Assembly (NCBI GenBank): GCA_023548195.1
Contig: JAJHZJ010000061.1
Coordinates: 1,466,771 to 1,530,770, forward strand
From: Bettongia penicillata ogilbyi
Taxonomy: Eukaryota > Chordata > Mammalia > Diprotodontia > Potoroidae
Length of the DNA stretch: 64,000 nucleotides
Direction of reading: 5' to 3'
The position numbers and the translations under genes were made by a program. Shown here one piece after another: positions 1 to 9,850 of the stretch. Numbering within the stretch: the first letter of the stretch is position 1; every line of letters starts with the position of its first letter. Under the pieces are notes generated by a model that did not search any database, had not been told where the DNA came from, and saw only the letters and a list, made by a program, of their open reading frames with translations.

Positions 1-260
1 GTTAGGAAGAGGCTACAGCTTTAAATGCCAAATAGAGGGGTTTTGATTTGAACCTAAAAGCAGTAAGAAACTCCTGCAGTTTGTTGAGTGGAAGGGGGTG
101 AGATGATCAAATCTGCATTTTAGGAAAATTACTGTAGCAGCTGGATGGAGGATGGATTGGAGTGGGTGAAGAGTTCATGCAAGCAGACCAAATAGAAGGC
201 CATTGCAGCCATCAAAGCAAGAGATGATGAGGGTCTTAACTAGTGTGAAGTTGTTTTGTA
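1..260 (-). repeat. L2 LINE fragment, antisense
   Basis: Blocks such as GGCTTTAAATGCC (written with local differences), TAGGAAAATT and the GGATGGATTGGAGTGGG run are the complement of the L2 segment upstream of its 3' end. The same blocks recur at 35390-35660 and 49540-49690, which supports a dispersed family. The window edge cuts it on the left. Confidence 0.7.
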
Positions 261-269
261 TTTTGTGTT

Positions 270-620
270 CGTCCGTGGTTGCTGAAGAAGACCACGTCAT
301 CAGAGAAATGATGACATGACTTGCACTTGCCTTTGGAGTGAGGGAGGGCTGTGCAGGTCACCAGCCTCACTTCTTCTCCAGAACCATCTGAATCCAGTGA
401 CCAGATATTCATCAGGATGACTGGAGATGACCCAGGGTGTACTGGGAGACATTGGGCCCTTTAGGCCTAGGTCTTTGCAGGCATTCACTTAGGGTGAGGC
501 AACGCCCAATCGTTGAATAGGCCTGTTTAAGAAGGAGCCAAGGTGTGGCCCCTTTAATGAGGTCAAGAAAAAAAGGCTTCAGGCTGTGAGGGAAATTAGC
601 AACAAGTTACAACTGATAAT
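270..620 (-). repeat. Dispersed repeat, inverted relative to 4010-4400
   Basis: Read on the minus strand, this segment matches 4010-4400 at roughly three quarters of positions. Shared blocks include AAACAGGCCTATTCA, CTGGTCACTGGATTCAGATG and CTGGTGACCTGCACAGCCCT. The right part resembles the 3' module of marsupial RTE-derived SINEs, but the family is not certain. Short open frames in it are repeat-derived, not genes. Confidence 0.65.
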
Positions 621-899
621 CACTGTAAATCTAGGAGGGTCCAGAGGAGCCCTTAGGTGTCCCACTGTCAGAGTGCAGTAGGTTTAAGGTTTTGGGAGAG
701 GACAGGACAGAACAAGAGAAGGGAAGAATTAAGTTGTATGTGTAGAAAGAATGAGGGATGAAAGCAAGAGCTGTTCTAGAGATAGGAACAAGATTTGGCA
801 AATGATTTAATATGTGGGGAGAGTGTCAAGTCAAGGACAACACTGAGGTCAAGAATCTAGGTGACCAGAAGGATAACTGCCCTTGGCCATAAGGTAAAT

Positions 900-1012
900 A
901 GGTGGTGCAGCAGATCATAAACCGGGCCTTGAGTCAGGAGGACTTGAGACCGTATCTGACCTCAGACATTTGCCAGGTGTGTGATCCTAGGCAAAGCATA
1001 TATACTCTGTAG
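900..1012 (+). repeat. CORE-SINE of MAR/WSINE type, 5' part
   Basis: GGTGGTGCAG, GAGTCAGGAGGACTTGAGA and a CCTCAGACA block are the tRNA-like head and core of the marsupial MAR/WSINE family. The element is interrupted at 1013 by the HAL1 insertion; its continuation after 3825 is too diverged to follow far. Confidence 0.75.
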
Positions 1013-1024
1013 ATCTTAATTTCT
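1013..1024. repeat. Target-site duplication, left copy (HAL1 copy A)
   Basis: ATCTTAATTTCT here is repeated exactly at 3813-3824 on the other side of the element. It marks the insertion as a target-primed event and fixes both ends. Confidence 0.85.
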
Positions 1025-2054
1025 TTTTTTTTTTCGGGTAGTTTTGTCATTTTTTTTCTTTAAATATAAATTTATTTATTTAACTTTTTACATTCATTTT
1101 CACAAAATTTTGGGTTCCAAATTTTCTCCCCATTTATCCCCTTCCCCCACCCCAATACACTGAGCAATCTAATTTTCCCTATCACCAATCTGCCCTCTCT
1201 TCTATCATCCCTCCCTTCTCTTGTCCCCATCTTCTCTTTTGTCCCATAGGGCCAGATGACTTTCTATTTCCCATTAACTGTCTTTCTCATTTGCTAGTAG
1301 CAAGAACAATACTCAACAGTTGTTCCTAAAACTTTGAGTTCCAAATTCTCCCCATCCCTCCCTCCCCACCCATTCCCTTTGGGAAGGCAGGCAAGCAATT
1401 CAATATAGGCCATATCTGTGTAGTTTTGCAAATGACTTCAATAATAGTCATGTTGTGTTAGAGTAACTGTATTTCCCTCCATCCTATCCTGCCCCCCATT
1501 GTTTCTATTCTCTCTTTTGATCCTGTCCCTCCCTGAGTGTTGACTTCAAATTGCTCCCTCCTCCCATTGCCCTCTCTTCCATCATCCCCCCCACCTTGCT
1601 TATCTCCTTCTCCCGCACTTTCCTGTATTGTAAGATAGGTTTTCATACCAAAATGAGTGTGCATTTTACTCCTTCGAATGTGATGAGGGTAAACCATGTT
1701 TTTTCTCAGCTCTCCTCTTTTTCCCTCCACTAAAAAGTCTGCTTCCCTCTTGAATGAGATTTAATTTACCTTATATCATTTCACCCTCTCTCCTCCCACT
1801 ACATTTCTCTCTCACCATTTACCTTAATTTCTTTTAAGATATGGTTCCATCCTATTCAGTTCACTCTGTGCTCTCTGTCTCTGTATGTGCATGCACGTGT
1901 GTACATGTGTGTGCGTGTATGTGTGTGTGTGTGGTCCCACCAACTACCCAGGTACTGAAAAGTTTTAGGAGTTACAAATATTGTCTTTCCATGTAGGAAT
2001 GTAAACAGGTCACCTTTGGTAAGTCCCTTATGACTTCTCTTTGCTGTTTACTTT

Positions 2055-3163
2055 TTCATGCTTCTTCTCATTCTTGTGTTTGAAAGTCAAATTTTCTTTT
2101 CAACTATGGTCTTTTCATCAAGAATGCTTGAAAGTCCTCTATTTCATTGAAAGACCATATTTCCCCCTGAAGTATTATACTCAGTTTAGCTGGGTAGGTG
2201 ATTCTTGGTTTGAGTCCTAGTTCCTTTGACTTCTGGAATATCCTATTCCACTCCCTTCAGTCCCTTAATGTAGAAGCTGCTAGATCTTGAGTTATCCTGA
2301 TTGTATTTCCACAATACTGGAATTGTTTCTTTCTAGCTGCTTGCAAGATTTTCTCCTTGACCTGGGAAATCTGGAATTTGGCCACAATGTTCCTAGGAGT
2401 TTCTCTTTTTGGATCTCTTTCAGGTGGTGATTGATGGATTCCTTCAATACTTATTTTGCCCTCTGGTTCTAGAATCTCAGGGCAGTTTTCCTTGATAATT
2501 TCATGAAAGATGAGGTCTAGGCTCTTTTTTTGATCATAGCTTTCAGGTAGTCCCATAATTTTTAAATTCTCTCCTGGATCTATTTTCCAGGTCAGTTGTT
2601 TTTCCAATGAGATATTTCACATTCTCTTCCATTTTTTCATTCTTTCGGTTTTGTTTTATGATTTCTTGGTTTCTCAGAAAGTCATTAGAGTCCATCTGTT
2701 CCATCCTAATTTTGAGAGAATCTTCAGTGAGCTTTTGAACCTCTTTTTCCATTTGGCTAATTCTGCTTTTGAAAGCATTCTTCTCCTCATTGGCTTTTTG
2801 AACCTCTTTTGCCAATTGAGTGAGCCTATTTTTCAAGATGTTATTTTCTTCAGCATTTTTTTGGGTCTCCTTTACCAAGGTATTGACCTGTTTTTCATGC
2901 TTTTCTTGCATCTTTCTCATTTCTCTTCCCAATTTTTCCTCCACCTGTCTAACTTGCTTTTCAAAATCCTTTTTGAGCTCTTCCATGTCCTGAGCCCACC
3001 AGACATCTACCTCGGATGTCTGGGATACAGAGGCCCCGACCTCCACGTCTTTCCCTGTTGGCAAGCATTGTACTTCTTTATCAGAAATGAAGGGAGGAAG
3101 GAACATCTCTTCCCCAAGAAAGTAGCTCTCTATGGTCTTATTTTGCTTTCTTTTTCTGGGCAT
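2055..3163 (-). pseudogene. HAL1 ORF1-like protein, frameshifted (copy A)
   Basis: L1 ORF1-type RNA-binding protein. The start is ATG at 3163 (MPRKRKQNKTIESYF). A long heptad-rich coiled coil follows (VWWAQDMEELKKDFEKQV onward, Glu/Lys/Gln-rich) to ENRSRR, then the RRM-like part (KIMGLPES, IHQSPPERDP, ARKKQFQYCGNTIRITQ) and remnants of the C-terminal domain. A 2-base loss near 2566-2572 moves the frame, so the coiled-coil part ends EFKNYGTT-stop and the RRM part is read in another frame. A further stop follows STLRD near 2257. A 6-base in-frame deletion near 2720 is shared with the copy at 63305. No product is expected. Confidence 0.85.
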
Positions 3164-3799
3164 TTTCCCAGCCAGTTACTTGACTTCTGAGATTCCTGTC
3201 CACCCCCACCTAGATCTGCCCAGCTAGTGCTTGGGGTCTGAGATTCAAATGCTGCTTCCCAGCCTCAGGGCTTTCTGTGGCGGGAGTGGCTGCTATTCAA
3301 TGTGAGCTTAAGTTCTGGTGCTTGGGTGGGGGCAAGGCCTCCTCCCAGGCTCGGTTCCCTCAGGGGTTTTATGCAGAGACCTTCGGTAATGGAGCTCCTG
3401 CCTGCTTGGGGAGTTCAGGGCCGCCGCTGCCTCTGTTGCCGCTTCCTCCTGAGGGGGCCTGAGCCATGGAGACACCCTGCTCCCCTCTCGGCCAGCCCAG
3501 AAATCTTTCTCTCTGACCTGTAGCGCCTGTGGGTGGAGGGACCTTCGTGGCCGCCAGAGGTTCCATCCCTGAAGCCTTCTCAGATCTGCTCCTCTGGGGC
3601 CGCGCAGCCATGGAAACGCAGGGCTGGGCGACGGACCCTTGGGGATGGCTTTCCAAGGCTCTCTGGAACAGAAATCTCTTCCAGTGTGTTTCTGCGTGGG
3701 TTCCACTGCTCCAGAATTTGTGGGGAGTTCTTTTTACAGGAAATTTATGGGCTGTGTATTCAGAGGTAGCATACGTGAGTCTTTCTACTCCGCCATCTT

Positions 3800-3812
3800 G
3801 GCTCCTCCTCGA
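3800..3812 (-). promoter_or_regulatory. YY1-like motif at the 5' end of HAL1 copy A
   Basis: The minus strand reads CAAGATGGCGG within a few bases of the element's 5' end. In human L1 a YY1 site at the same place sets the transcription start (established). By analogy this is the likely internal promoter start; no assay is implied. Confidence 0.5.
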
Positions 3813-4009
3813 ATCTTAATTTCTGTCTGCCCGCCCCTCCCCTTGCTTCTCCTCTTCAAAGGAAGGTAAATTTGGATGGCCAAAAGATGCCCAGTGGACT
3901 TGGGTTTACTGGCTAGTTTCCCTTCCCATCCCCTTCCCCTCCTCTTAAATCTACTGCCCTGTGAAGCTCAGACACAATGGGGCCCCTGCATCTTACCTCC
4001 TGCCTAAAG

Positions 4010-4400
4010 GTTCTCTTCTGGACCCTTCTGGTTTCAGGGTGATTAACAATAGTAACTATTGCTGTTTCCCCTCCCAGCCTGATGTCTTTCTTTTCTTTGC
4101 CTCATTAAAGGGGCCTCAACCTGGCTACTTTTTAAACAGGCCTATTCACTGAGTGGGTGTTACTTCACCCCAAGTGAGTTCCTGCACAGACCTTGGCCCC
4201 TTTAGGCCAACGTCTCCCAGTGCATCCTGGGTCATCTCCAGTTATCCTGATGAATATCTGGTCACTGGATTCAGATGGCTCTGGAGGATAAGTGAGGCTG
4301 GTGACCTGCACAGCCCTCCGTCACTCAAAACAAAGTCATGCACAAGTCATGTCATTGTTTCTCAGAAGGCATGGTCTACTTGGCCAACGAAGGAGGAGCA
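4010..4400 (+). repeat. Dispersed repeat, inverted partner of 270-620
   Basis: Plus-strand copy of the repeat at 270-620. It carries the same AAACAGGCCTATTCA, GATGAATATCTGGTCACTGG and GACCTGCACAGCCCT blocks. An unbroken frame of 90 codons here is a by-product of the repeat. The two copies could fold back on each other across about 3.4 kb. Confidence 0.65.
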
Positions 4401-4545
4401 CACCTCAGCTGTAAAATGGAGGTAATAATAGCACTATCTCCTAGAGATGTTGTGAAGATCAGATGAAACAGGTGTAAAAATACTTAGCACAAGCCCAGAA
4501 CGTTGGTAGGCAATGAATAAATGCTTATTCCCTTTCCCTTCCCAT
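4401..4545 (+). repeat. CORE-SINE (MIR/MAR) 3' half
   Basis: CCTCAGCTGTAAAATGGAGG, a GATGTTGTGAAGATCA block, and an ending in AATAAATGCTTATTCC are the conserved 3' half of the MIR/MAR CORE-SINE class. Confidence 0.75.
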
Positions 4546-5159
4546 GATAGGGAAATTTTGATGAAGGATGGTTTGGGGAGCAAGAAAGAAAATGAGTTCT
4601 CTTTCTGGATCGTGTTGAATTTAAAGGCTTACAGGCAATTGGTGATGTGGAACTGGAACTCAGGAGAGAGATTAGGACTGGATATATGTAGGTCTAAGAT
4701 TCATATTCATTTGGATAGTAATTAAATTCATGGAAGTTAATGAGGTCACCAAGAAAGTATAGAGAAAAAAGTAAAGAGAACCCAAAATAGTCTTGGGGTA
4801 ATGACTGACACATGGATGTTTAGTCATCAAAATAGATTGAGAAGAACAACTAGAGAGGAGACAGTGAGTAGCACTGTCAGAGGCAGCAGAGAAATCAGAG
4901 AATGAGAATTGGAGAAAGGACATTAAATATGATTCTTTAAAAAAAATTGCAAAGTTAAATACCAAAAAGGAAAAGAAAACTTCAAACAAATTCTGATCAT
5001 TTTCATGTGTGCTGCAGAACACAAAAAGGGACTTTATAGGAAGTGGTGAATCTCTATTTCATACTACTTACATGTAAAAAAATGTCATGTATATATACTT
5101 ATGTTACTTGTAACACTGTCCTGCTTATCTATGATTCCTTCTGTTTTTAGCACTTAAAA

Positions 5160-5625
5160 AATATTTCATTGACCCTCTTTTTTTGGCATCCCTACTTTTA
5201 AGTCTCCCTCCCCCTTCTCATTCTAGTTAAAGGGGGAAAAACCATTATAACAAATAAGCATAGTCAAGAAAAACAAATCCATACAGTAGCCATGTGCAAC
5301 AGTTTTGTCTCTGCAGCTTGAGTCAGTCACCTCCGTATCAGGAGGTGGAGGGCATGCTTCAGCAGAGGTCCTCTGGAGACGTGCTTGGCCATTGTGTGGA
5401 GCAGAATCTCTCACATTGTTTTTCTTCAGTGTTGCCATTCTTGTAGAAATTCTTCTCTTCAAGTTGCATCAGTTTACACTACATAGAATTCTCTGAAATT
5501 CTCTCTTTCCTCATTTCTTATGGTGCAACAATATTGTACTACATTTATATACTAGTTTGTTCAAAGTTCCTCAAATAATGATCATTCTTTTAGATTCTAA
5601 TCTTTCTATATTTCCTCCTTTTAAT
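5160..5625 (-). repeat. L1 3'-end fragment, antisense
   Basis: The complement carries blocks of the marsupial L1 3' end: a GTGCTGTAAGAAATGA-like run near 5520 and a CTTGACTATGCTTATTTG block near 5250-5265. A second, more diverged copy lies at 26526-26900 in the same orientation. Confidence 0.6.
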
Positions 5626-5629
5626 CCCT

Positions 5630-7310
5630 CCCAGCCCTGGGAATCAAAAATTGTATTATGTTTATGGTCATTTCATCCCCAGTATTATTTATATCGTCCT
5701 CCCAATTAACCATTCTCTCCCCACATTCTTGTTTGTTTCTCACTGATTCTTGATGTATTTCTATATCACATTGTTCAGGGGTGGGTGTGTGTGTGCGCGC
5801 ACGTGTACATGTGCGTCCCTCCTTTGTGTGTGCGTGTGTGCAGCCCTCCTTTATCTGTTTCAGATAAGAATGAGGTTCAGATAACAGAAATGTTTATTTC
5901 TGCCGTTCCCCTTTTCTATTGTTACATACTTTTTATTCTTTTTTATAAGAAATACCAAGTTGCACTCCCTTCTCCCTCTTTTTCGTATCAGTATATTCTT
6001 GTGAATCCTAACTGTGGCTGTATGCATTTGCATTATTTCTTTCTTGATGTTGCTGTATTTTCTCTTTGACTTGAGAGCTCTGAAATTTTGCTGTAATATT
6101 TTTTGGAGTTTTGGTGTTAGCATCTCCTTCAGAGGTGACTATTGAATTTTTTCAGTTTCTGCTTTGACCTCTGGTTCAATGATATCTTGGCAGTTTTCCT
6201 TTATAATTTCTTGCAGTATGATGCATTGTTTCTTTTTTTGATCATGGGTTTCAGGTAGTACAAGAATTCTTAAGTTGTCTTTCCTTGTTCTGTTTCCAGG
6301 GCAGTTGATTTTTCAACAAAACAGTTTTTTTTTTTCAGTCTTTTGACTTTTTAAATTGTTCCCTTGTGTCTTGTGTTCCTGTATGAAGCTTGTGGAACTT
6401 CTATTGCCCAGTTCTTATTTTTAAGGAGTAATTTTCTTGAGTGAGATTTTATACCCCTATTATCAAGTTGTTAATTTTCGTTTAATAATTTTCTTGCATT
6501 GCTCGTTTCCCTTCCCAATTTTTCCTCTACTACTCTTATTTGATTTAATTTTTATTTTTGCTTTTTTTAAGCTCTTCAACTCTTCTAGAAATTCTTTTTG
6601 GGCTTGTGTCTAATCTGCATTTTTATTTGAAGCTTTGCTTGTTGACATTTTCAAGTCATTGTCTTCTGAGTTTGTGTCTTGAGCTTCCCTGTCTCCATAG
6701 AAACTTTTTATGTTCAGATTATTTTTTATTGTATGCTCATTTTTCCGGCCTATTTCTTGACTTTAGATTTTATATTAGAGTTGGGTTCACCTGGGGGAGG
6801 GGGTAAGAATGGCTAGCCTGAACTTTTGTGGCTAGATCTGGGGTGGAAGGCCTATAGGTTTTCAGTGCTTAGAAGGTGTTGTGATCCAGGAAAGTCTGAT
6901 CACATTCCTCTTGGTCTGCATTCTGGTCCTTACCTAGGTAGGGCCTGGGCTCCCTTCCAACCATAGACTATAACCTCTCTTTTTTGCCCTGAAATTTGTG
7001 ACCCAAAACAGGGTAATGAGCAGAGGATCTGTCAGATGGCACCTAATCTGCACCCAATGCTAGCACAGAAGTCCTCTGTAATATCTTTCTGGCCAGATGC
7101 TTCATCCTCTTATTGTCTGTAGGCACTGAAAATTCTTGATACTACCACTGTTGCTTCTGCTGCCACTGGGGGTGCTTCACTCCCCGCACAGGCCCTGCAG
7201 TGAGGGCTGCTTGCTCCAACAGTGATCCCAACTAGCCCTGCCCCCGGAATCTGCAGCAGACTTCTCTCTCAGTCCTCCTAAGCTGGAAAAATGACATACT
7301 GTGACTTATT
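5630..7310 (-). mobile_element. Decayed HAL1/L1 ORF1 copy (copy D)
   Basis: The order matches HAL1 copy A: a 3' region with a TG/GC microsatellite (5783-5845), a diverged ORF1 (about 6070-6760, with recognisable complement of the GGCAGTTTTCC and CTTTTTTTGATCATG blocks), and a GC-richer leader to about 7310. All frames are broken. It is much older than copies A, B, F and G. Confidence 0.6.
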
Positions 7311-7389
7311 TTTGGTTCTCCCTCCAGAATTTGATTTGAGGCATTTTTAAAAAGTTATTTAAAGGGTTGAATTGGGAGAGCTCAGCAGA

Positions 7390-8400
7390 AATACCCTCAT
7401 TAGTATATTCTGGTTACCTTCCCTCTCCCCCCCAAAAAAACCCCTCAGAACAGAATGATTCCATTTCCAGACACACTGTTTTTCTCATTTAACTTGATGA
7501 GTACTCTTTGAAGACATTCGGGTTCTGAAGAGACCCTTGTTCTTCTCTCCCTCCTAGGATGTTAGTCAACATCATCATAAAGCTCCTTCCCATTGTTCAA
7601 ATAAATTTATCTTTCAGAGTTTCTCTTGACTCATGTTTGTATTTCAAAGCTTTGGTCTTTTTATCAGCACTGCTTGAAAGTCTCTTTTCCATTCAAGATT
7701 TGTTTTTTTCCTTCTGCAAGATTATGTTCATCTTTACCGAGTAAGTTATTTTTGGTTGTAAGTCCATATGTTTTGCCCTTTGGAACATTGTATTTTAAGC
7801 TCTCCTGTTTTGTAGTAGAAGCTGCCAGGTCTGTATGATCCTGTCTGTGTTTCCTTGGTACTTAAATTGCTTCTTTATGAATGCCTGTAGTATTTCTTTT
7901 TTTTTTTTTTTTTTTAGTTTTGGATTTTGGCTATGACATTTTTGAGACTTTTCTGTCCACTTTCCCTTTAGAAGAAGAGATCACTGAATTTTTTTTGTCT
8001 TCATTTTGCCCTCAGGTTCTAAAAAAAATCTGGGCAATATTAACTTATGATGAAATATAGTGTCTTTTTCTTAGTTTCAAGGGAGTCCAGTGATTCTTAA
8101 ATTCTCTCTGAACTGTTTTCCAGGCTAGCTGTTTGTGATACTAGATATCTTATTTTATTTTTTTTCAGCCTTTTCATTTTGACCTAACATTTACTGCCAT
8201 CTCATGGAGTCATGTTTTGTTTATTCTATTTTTAAGGAAATCCATTACCTGACTAAGATTTGCCACTTTCTGTTCCAAGCTATTTATTCTGCTTCCAATT
8301 CTTTCTTTCAATTATATATCTCTCCTTTGATTTTCAGAATTTTTAATTTGATATTTAGTGGGTATTTTTAATTTGTTCTTTTTGTAGCTTTTTTATTTGC
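7390..8400 (-). mobile_element. Decayed L1/HAL1 ORF1 copy (copy E)
   Basis: Minus-strand ORF1-like blocks appear in diverged form: AATTTTGCCCTCAGGTTCT near 8005, the Gly-Leu-Pro-Glu region near 8085-8110, and coiled-coil sequence to about 8340. A 19-base poly-T run lies near 7897-7915. No frame survives. Confidence 0.5.
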
Positions 8401-8404
8401 ATAC

Positions 8405-9363
8405 CCAATTCATTGATCCCTTCTTTCTCAATTTTATTTATGTACACATTTAGAGATACAAAATTTCCCACAAGAACTGCTTTAGCTACATCTCATAAAT
8501 TTTGGTGTGCTGTCTCATTATGGTTCTTTTTGATGAAGTTAGTGATTGTTTCTATGGTTTGTTGTTTGACCCACTCATTCTTTAGGATTAGATTAATTTC
8601 CAATTAATTTTATCTTTACCTGACCCTTTATTACACATAATTTTTATTATATCATGGTCTCAAAAGGATGCATTTAATATTCCTGCCTTTCTGCATTTGA
8701 TTGTAAAATTTTTATGCCCTAATACATGGTTGGTTTTTGTGTAGGTGCCATATACCACTGAGAAAATGGTATAATCCTTTCTATCCTCATTCGTTTTTCT
8801 CCAGAGGTCTATCATATCTAGCTTTTCTAAAATTCTATTCACCTCCTTCACTTTTTTCTTGTTTATTTTGTGGTTACATTTATCTAGTTCTGAGGAGGGT
8901 TAGCTTAAGCTTTTTCACTAGTGTAGTTGTGCTGTCTATTTCTTCCTGCATGCTATACCACTGGTTGCATACATGTTTAGTATTGATATTACTTCATTGT
9001 CTATGGTATATTGTAGCAAGATGTAGTTTCTTTCAGCAAGATGTAGTTTCTTTCCTTGTCGCTTTTAATTAGATCTGTTTTTGCTTTTGTTTTGTCTGAA
9101 ATCAGGATTACTACCTCTGCTTTTTTTTTTTTTACACTTCAGCTGAAGCATAATATATTCTGCTCCAGTGTATTACCTTTACTTTGGCTGTCTCTCTCTG
9201 CATCATATGTGTTTCTTGTAAACAATATATTATGAGATTCTGGTTTTTAATCAATTCAGTTCTCTGGTTCCATTTTATGGAAGAGTTCATCCCATTCACA
9301 TTTGCATTTAAGATTAGTCTGTATTTCCCTCCATCCCAATTTTTTTCCCTTGTAAAAGCAAAA
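8405..9363 (-). pseudogene. L1 ORF2 fragment: apurinic/apyrimidinic-type endonuclease
   Basis: The minus strand encodes recognisable pieces of the L1 endonuclease: NVNGMNSSIK, then NQNLIIYCLQETHM with the catalytic Glu, then YYASA, and further on LEKLDMIDLWRKTNEDRKDY and TYTKTNHVLGHK. The Ser-Asp-His catalytic motif near 8668 reads stop-Asp-His because TCA has become TGA. Further stops and frameshifts show it is dead. The reverse transcriptase part is absent; the sequence switches to ORF1-like debris at about 8400. This is the only ORF2 endonuclease piece recognised in the window. Confidence 0.8.
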
Positions 9364-9406
9364 ACATGGCACCTATACAAAAACCAACCATGTATTAGGG
9401 TATAAA
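9364..9406 (+). repeat. Inverted copy of an L1 endonuclease segment
   Basis: These 43 bases match the complement of 8711-8753 at 40 of 43 positions (TGGCACCTA, AAAACCAACCATGTATTAGG). They abut the 5' end of the minus-strand ORF2 fragment, so this short stretch is an L1 segment in the opposite orientation. Confidence 0.75.
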
Positions 9407-9850
9407 AACAGGAGGATCTGCTGTACAGGTTCTAAGTTCTGCTTTTCTAAAAGGAAAGCAACTTTTGAGAGGTAAGCAGTCTACTTTAATCAAGCACATA
9501 TTCAAAGATCAACAGACAGGGCTTCTAGCTGTCTGACCATAATCAGTACATACATGGTTATCAGACAGAGAAGCCCCAACATCTGGTTTTCAAAGCTCCT
9601 TAGCAGCTGCCCAGAGTCTTGTCTGGCCAAATAAACACTCCCAATGAGTAAGCCATAAAGAAAATCCTCACTTCAGAATATTTATACATTTTTCAGAGCC
9701 AGAGGTCATCACAAACCTTGAGAACCAGTGCCTCATTAGAAAATTAGCAAAAGGTTTGGGCCTCCTCTAATCAAGCTTCCATTAATGGGTGGAGAAGATC
9801 TTTAGCTTTCATAGTTACCATTAAAGCCTGTTTATACTTTTCTCATTACT
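9407..9850. other. Unassigned sequence between L1 fragments
   Basis: I recognise no gene or repeat family. It is moderately AT-rich, holds no long open frame, and may be older repeat debris. Confidence 0.4.

Larger units (their letters stand above)
1025..3812 (-). mobile_element. HAL1-like (half-L1) retrotransposon, copy A, near full length
   Basis: A 2788-bp non-LTR element on the minus strand. The 5' end is at 3812 (complement of GAGGAGCCAAGATGGCGG), followed by a GC-rich leader of about 650 bp, an ORF1-like frame from 3163 to about 2055, a purine-rich 3' region of about 1 kb containing a TG microsatellite (1888-1932), and an A-rich tail seen as poly-T at 1025-1034. There is no ORF2. It is flanked by a 12-bp target duplication, ATCTTAATTTCT, at 1013-1024 and 3813-3824. 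Lack of reverse transcriptase means it would have moved using L1 proteins supplied in trans (established for HAL1). The exact family name is my inference. Confidence 0.85.

Noticed and set aside
2651..3190. Plus-strand frame of 179 codons, hydrophobic (Phe/Leu-rich)
   Set aside because: It is the antisense reading of the coiled-coil part of HAL1 ORF1; Glu/Lys codons read backwards give Phe/Leu/Ser. The same shadow appears opposite the other ORF1 copies.
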